A stretch of 64,000 nucleotides of DNA, taken from positions 36,363 through 100,362 of the forward strand of contig NZ_VHLH01000019.1 in the NCBI RefSeq assembly GCF_006516965.1, given 5' to 3'. Positions 61,437-64,000 of this stretch are shown one piece after another. The notes beneath the pieces are model-generated. The model was not told where the DNA came from. It saw nothing but the letters and a program-made list of their open reading frames with translations, and searched no databases. The translations under genes were made by a program, and so were the position numbers. The DNA comes from Pararhizobium mangrovi. GTDB taxonomy: Bacteria > Pseudomonadota > Alphaproteobacteria > Rhizobiales > Rhizobiaceae. How positions within the stretch are numbered: position 1 is the stretch's first letter; every line of letters begins with the position of its first letter.

Positions 61437-63263
61437 ATGGCCCTGCGCAACATCGCGATCATCGCCCATGTCGACCATGGGAAGACGACGCTCGTGGACC
61501 AGCTTCTCAAGCAGTCCGGCACCTTCCGCGAAAACCAGAAGGTGGCCGAGCGCGTGCTCGACTCCAACGATCTGGAAAAGGAGCGCGGCATCACCATCCT
61601 CGCCAAGGCCACCTCGGTGGTCTGGAAGGACACGCGCATCAACATCGTCGACACGCCCGGCCACGCCGATTTCGGCGGCGAGGTGGAACGTATCCTGTCG
61701 ATGGTTGACGGCGCGATCGTGCTCGTCGACGCGGCCGAAGGGCCGATGCCGCAGACGAAGTTCGTCGTCGGCAAGGCGTTGAAGGTCGGGCTCCGTCCGA
61801 TCGTCGCCATCAACAAGATCGACCGGCCGGACGCGCGCGCCGACGAGGTGCTGAACGAGGTGTTCGACCTCTTCGCCTCGCTCGACGCCACCGACGAGCA
61901 GCTCGACTTCCAGACGCTCTACGGTTCGGGCCGCGACGGCTGGATGAACGTGGAGCCGGAGGGACCGAAGGACGAGGGCCTCGCGCCGCTTCTCGACATG
62001 GTGCTCGAGCACGTGCCGGCGCCGCAGACGATCGACGGGCCCTTTCGCATGATCGGCACCATTCTCGAAGCCGACAATTTCCTCGGCCGCATCATCACCG
62101 GCCGTATCGAGTCCGGCACGCTGAAGGCCAACCAGTCGGTCAAGGTCCTCGGCCAGGACGGCCATCTGATCGAGAACGGGCGCGTCTCGAAGATCCTCGC
62201 CTTCCGCGGCATCGAGCGCCAAGCGGTCGACCAGGCCGAAGCCGGCGACATCGTCGCGATCGCCGGGCTGACGAAGGGCACCGTCGCCGACACCTTCTGC
62301 GACCCGTCCGTCAGCGAGGCGCTGACGGCCCAGCCGATCGATCCGCCGACGGTGACGATGACCTTTATCGTCAACGATTCGCCGCTCGCCGGCACGGAGG
62401 GAACGAAGCTCACCTCGCGCGTCATCCGCGACCGGCTTCTCAAGGAGGCCGAAGGCAACGTCGCACTGAAGATCGAGGAATCGCAGGAAAAGGACTCTTT
62501 CCACGTCTCGGGCCGCGGCGAGCTGCAGCTTGCCGTCCTCATCGAGACCATGCGCCGTGAAGGATTCGAGATCGCCGTCTCGCGTCCGCGCGTCGTCATG
62601 CTGAAGGACGAGACCGGCCAGCCGCTCGAACCCGTCGAGGAGATCACGATCGACGTCGACGAGGAGCATTCCGGCGCCGTCGTGCAGAAGATGTCGGAAC
62701 GCAAGGCCGACATGATCGAGCTTCGCCCGTCCGGCGGCAATCGCGTGCGCCTCGTCTTCCACGCCCCGACGCGCGGCCTCATCGGCTACCAGTCCGAACT
62801 GTTGACCGATACGCGCGGCACGGCGGTGATGAACCGCCTCTTCCACGAATACCAGCCCTACAAGGGCGAGATCGGCGGACGCGTCAACGGCGTGATCCTC
62901 GCCAACGAGGCGGGCGAGGCGGTCGGCTACGCGCTCTTCAACCTAGAGGATCGCGGGCCGATGGTCATCGATCCCGGCGAGAAGGTCTACGAGGGCATGA
63001 TCGTCGGCATCCACAACCGCGACAACGACCTCGAGGTGAACGTTCTCAAGGGCAAGAAGCTCACCAACATGCGCGCTTCCGGCAAGGACGAGGCGATCAA
63101 GCTCACCCCGCCGATCCGCATGACGCTGGAACGCGCGCTCGCCTGGATCCAGGACGACGAACTCGTCGAGGTCACGCCGAAGACGATCCGGCTACGCAAG
63201 CGCTACCTCGACCCGCACGAGCGCAAGCGCTTCGAGCGCGGGAAGCTCGCCAGTGCCGGCTGA
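61437..63263 (+). CDS. typA: Ribosome-associated GTPase TypA/BipA
   Basis: 608 residues from ATG 61437. G1 IAHVDHGKTTLVD, switch II VDTPGHADFGGEVERIL, NKIDRPDARADEV, and the unique C-terminal domain (GRVNGVILANEAGEAVGYAL, TNMRASGKDEAIKLTPP). An EF-G-like GTPase binding the ribosome under stress and cold, aiding 50S assembly. The frame is open for 44 codons upstream, without similarity. Confidence 0.95.
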   Translation: MALRNIAIIAHVDHGKTTLVDQLLKQSGTFRENQKVAERVLDSNDLEKERGITILAKATSVVWKDTRINIVDTPGHADFGGEVERILSMVDGAIVLVDAAEGPMPQTKFVVGKALKVGLRPIVAINKIDRPDARADEVLNEVFDLFASLDATDEQLDFQTLYGSGRDGWMNVEPEGPKDEGLAPLLDMVLEHVPAPQTIDGPFRMIGTILEADNFLGRIITGRIESGTLKANQSVKVLGQDGHLIENGRVSKILAFRGIERQAVDQAEAGDIVAIAGLTKGTVADTFCDPSVSEALTAQPIDPPTVTMTFIVNDSPLAGTEGTKLTSRVIRDRLLKEAEGNVALKIEESQEKDSFHVSGRGELQLAVLIETMRREGFEIAVSRPRVVMLKDETGQPLEPVEEITIDVDEEHSGAVVQKMSERKADMIELRPSGGNRVRLVFHAPTRGLIGYQSELLTDTRGTAVMNRLFHEYQPYKGEIGGRVNGVILANEAGEAVGYALFNLEDRGPMVIDPGEKVYEGMIVGIHNRDNDLEVNVLKGKKLTNMRASGKDEAIKLTPPIRMTLERALAWIQDDELVEVTPKTIRLRKRYLDPHERKRFERGKLASAG

Positions 63264-63302
63264 GGAAACAGGGCGTACGCGCCGCGTCGGCGCGCGACAC
63301 GC

Positions 63303-63914
63303 ATGACGGCGGAAACGAACGATACCGCCGGAAACGCCGATCGTGCCGTCGCTGGCATCCTGCAATCCGCGGTCGGAGCCGGCTCGGGCAGCGAGTTGAC
63401 GATCGCCGACATCGTGAAGTCGCTCGGCGATGCCTCGTTCGGACCGCTGCTTCTCGTGCCGGCACTGATCGCCGTGTCGCCGTTGAGCGGTATTCCCGGA
63501 CTCTCGAGCGTTTGCGGCGTATGCATCGTGCTGATCGCGGCGCAATGGCTGATCGGACGCTCCCACATCTGGCTGCCGGGATGGCTCATGCGCCGGCATG
63601 TGGAGCGCGAACGCTTCGAAACGGCCGTGAACGCGCTCGAAAAGCCCGTCGGTTTCATCGATCGCGTCACGCGGCCGCGGCTTTCGGCCCTCATGCACAG
63701 GCCGCTTTCCTGGCTGAGCCCGCTGATCTGCCTCGCGGCAGGGCTCATCATGCCCTTCCTCGAACTGATCCCGTTCTCGGCCAGCATGATGGGTGCCGTC
63801 GTCACGCTGCTCGCGATCGCGAACGTGACGCGCGACGGGCTCTTCGCGATGCTCGGCTACGCTGCGGTGGTGTGCGCGGCGGGCGCCATAACCGCCATCA
63901 CGCTTCTCATCTAG
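63303..63914 (+). CDS. exoD: ExoD-family exopolysaccharide-synthesis membrane protein
   Basis: 203 residues. ELTIADIVKSLGDASFGPLLLVPALIAVSPLSGIPG is the ExoD signature, followed by RPRLSALMHRPLSWLSPLIC and about five membrane helices. Named after the rhizobial gene needed for normal exopolysaccharide. Its TAG stop lies in the CTAG (63911-63914) next to the IS481-type end, so part of the natural C-terminus could have been lost, though the length is normal. Confidence 0.9.
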   Translation: MTAETNDTAGNADRAVAGILQSAVGAGSGSELTIADIVKSLGDASFGPLLLVPALIAVSPLSGIPGLSSVCGVCIVLIAAQWLIGRSHIWLPGWLMRRHVERERFETAVNALEKPVGFIDRVTRPRLSALMHRPLSWLSPLICLAAGLIMPFLELIPFSASMMGAVVTLLAIANVTRDGLFAMLGYAAVVCAAGAITAITLLI

Positions 63915-63915
63915 C

Positions 63916-64000
63916 TGTGAGCTTTCATTAGGTTGTCCATCCGGTCCGGACCGGGGATGCTGAGGTTGTGAGACTTCAGAGTCCAGGGAGGGACCGGATG
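63916..64000 (+). mobile_element. Left end of an IS481-family insertion sequence, continuing past the window
   Basis: TGTGAGCTTTCATTAGGTTG resembles the IS481 terminal repeat (TGTGA..ATTCAATAGGTTGT in the Bordetella element, from memory). It starts directly after TCTAGC (63910-63915), and IS481 is known to insert at NCTAGN with a 6-base duplication. The window ends in an ATG (63998-64000) preceded by GGGAGGG, the expected transposase start. The rest lies outside. Confidence 0.72.

Noticed and set aside
61125..62846. A 573-codon minus-strand frame opposite typA
   Set aside because: Shadow of typA; no similarity to a known family.

Overview
The window looks like a chromosomal segment of an alphaproteobacterium of the order Hyphomicrobiales (Rhizobiales), by eye strongly GC-rich. 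The evidence is the gene content and order: tsaD-gpsA-YciI-EVE divergent from hemC-hemD-mitofilin-hemY, an IalB-family protein, an rlmN/membrane protein/argG block, a short-form gnd, an ExoD-like protein, and two TTAA-N7-TTAA sites that match the CtrA box. I do not assign a genus.

Layout. (1) Bases 1 to about 18375 are accessory DNA lying against the 3' end of a tRNA-Gly(GCC) gene (18376-18450, minus strand). From the left: regulators and a short-chain dehydrogenase (TetR C-terminus, SDR, AraC); a small unknown gene; a mobile-element graveyard (istB fragment joined to a beheaded LysR gene, then a complete IS5/IS427-type element of 833 bp); a class A beta-lactamase; a GntR-TRAP transporter-RpiB sugar-derivative operon; and a minus-strand plasmid/ICE-like block DUF932 - ParB-like - [inserted TetR/SDR pair] - Toprim - DUF2493. 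No integrase is visible. (2) 18.4-31 kb is core: thioredoxin/TPR chaperone (CnoX-like), LON-domain protein, Trm112, Ubi hydroxylase, TesB, glnK-amtB, ftsK, lolA, exonuclease III, an orphan OmpR-type response regulator and a cyclic-nucleotide-binding protein. (3) 31-41 kb holds an L,D-transpeptidase, a lysine-methyltransferase-like gene, EVE, YciI, gpsA and tsaD on the minus strand, and divergently hemC-hemD-mitofilin-hemY. (4) 41-49 kb holds TerB, an MFS exporter, YggT, ppa, a GNAT acetyltransferase, a D-amino-acid catabolic operon (dgcN-dgcA-transaminase) and a Spy/CpxP-like periplasmic protein. (5) 49.6-53.4 kb is pstSCAB, without phoU or phoB downstream. (6) 53.7-63.9 kb holds ialB, rlmN, a membrane protein, argG, the minus-strand gnd-zwf-glucokinase operon, typA and exoD. 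The last 85 bases are the left end of an IS481-family element beginning at a CTAG site.

How the parts work together. gnd-zwf-ROK kinase can phosphorylate glucose and run the oxidative pentose-phosphate branch. GlnK-AmtB senses and imports ammonium, probably from a sigma-54 promoter. PstSCAB imports phosphate from a probable Pho box. dgcN-dgcA-dat would convert D-glutamate and other D-amino acids. The GntR-TRAP-RpiB operon would import and isomerise a sugar-derived acid or polyol, controlled by a FadR-type operator at 6144-6158.

The most unusual items are the DUF932/ParB/Toprim/DUF2493 block with its 29-bp repeated leader and terminator-adjacent ribosome binding site, the twin palindromic operators of the inserted TetR/SDR pair, and a glucokinase carrying an N-terminal AT-hook-like basic tail of about 100 residues.
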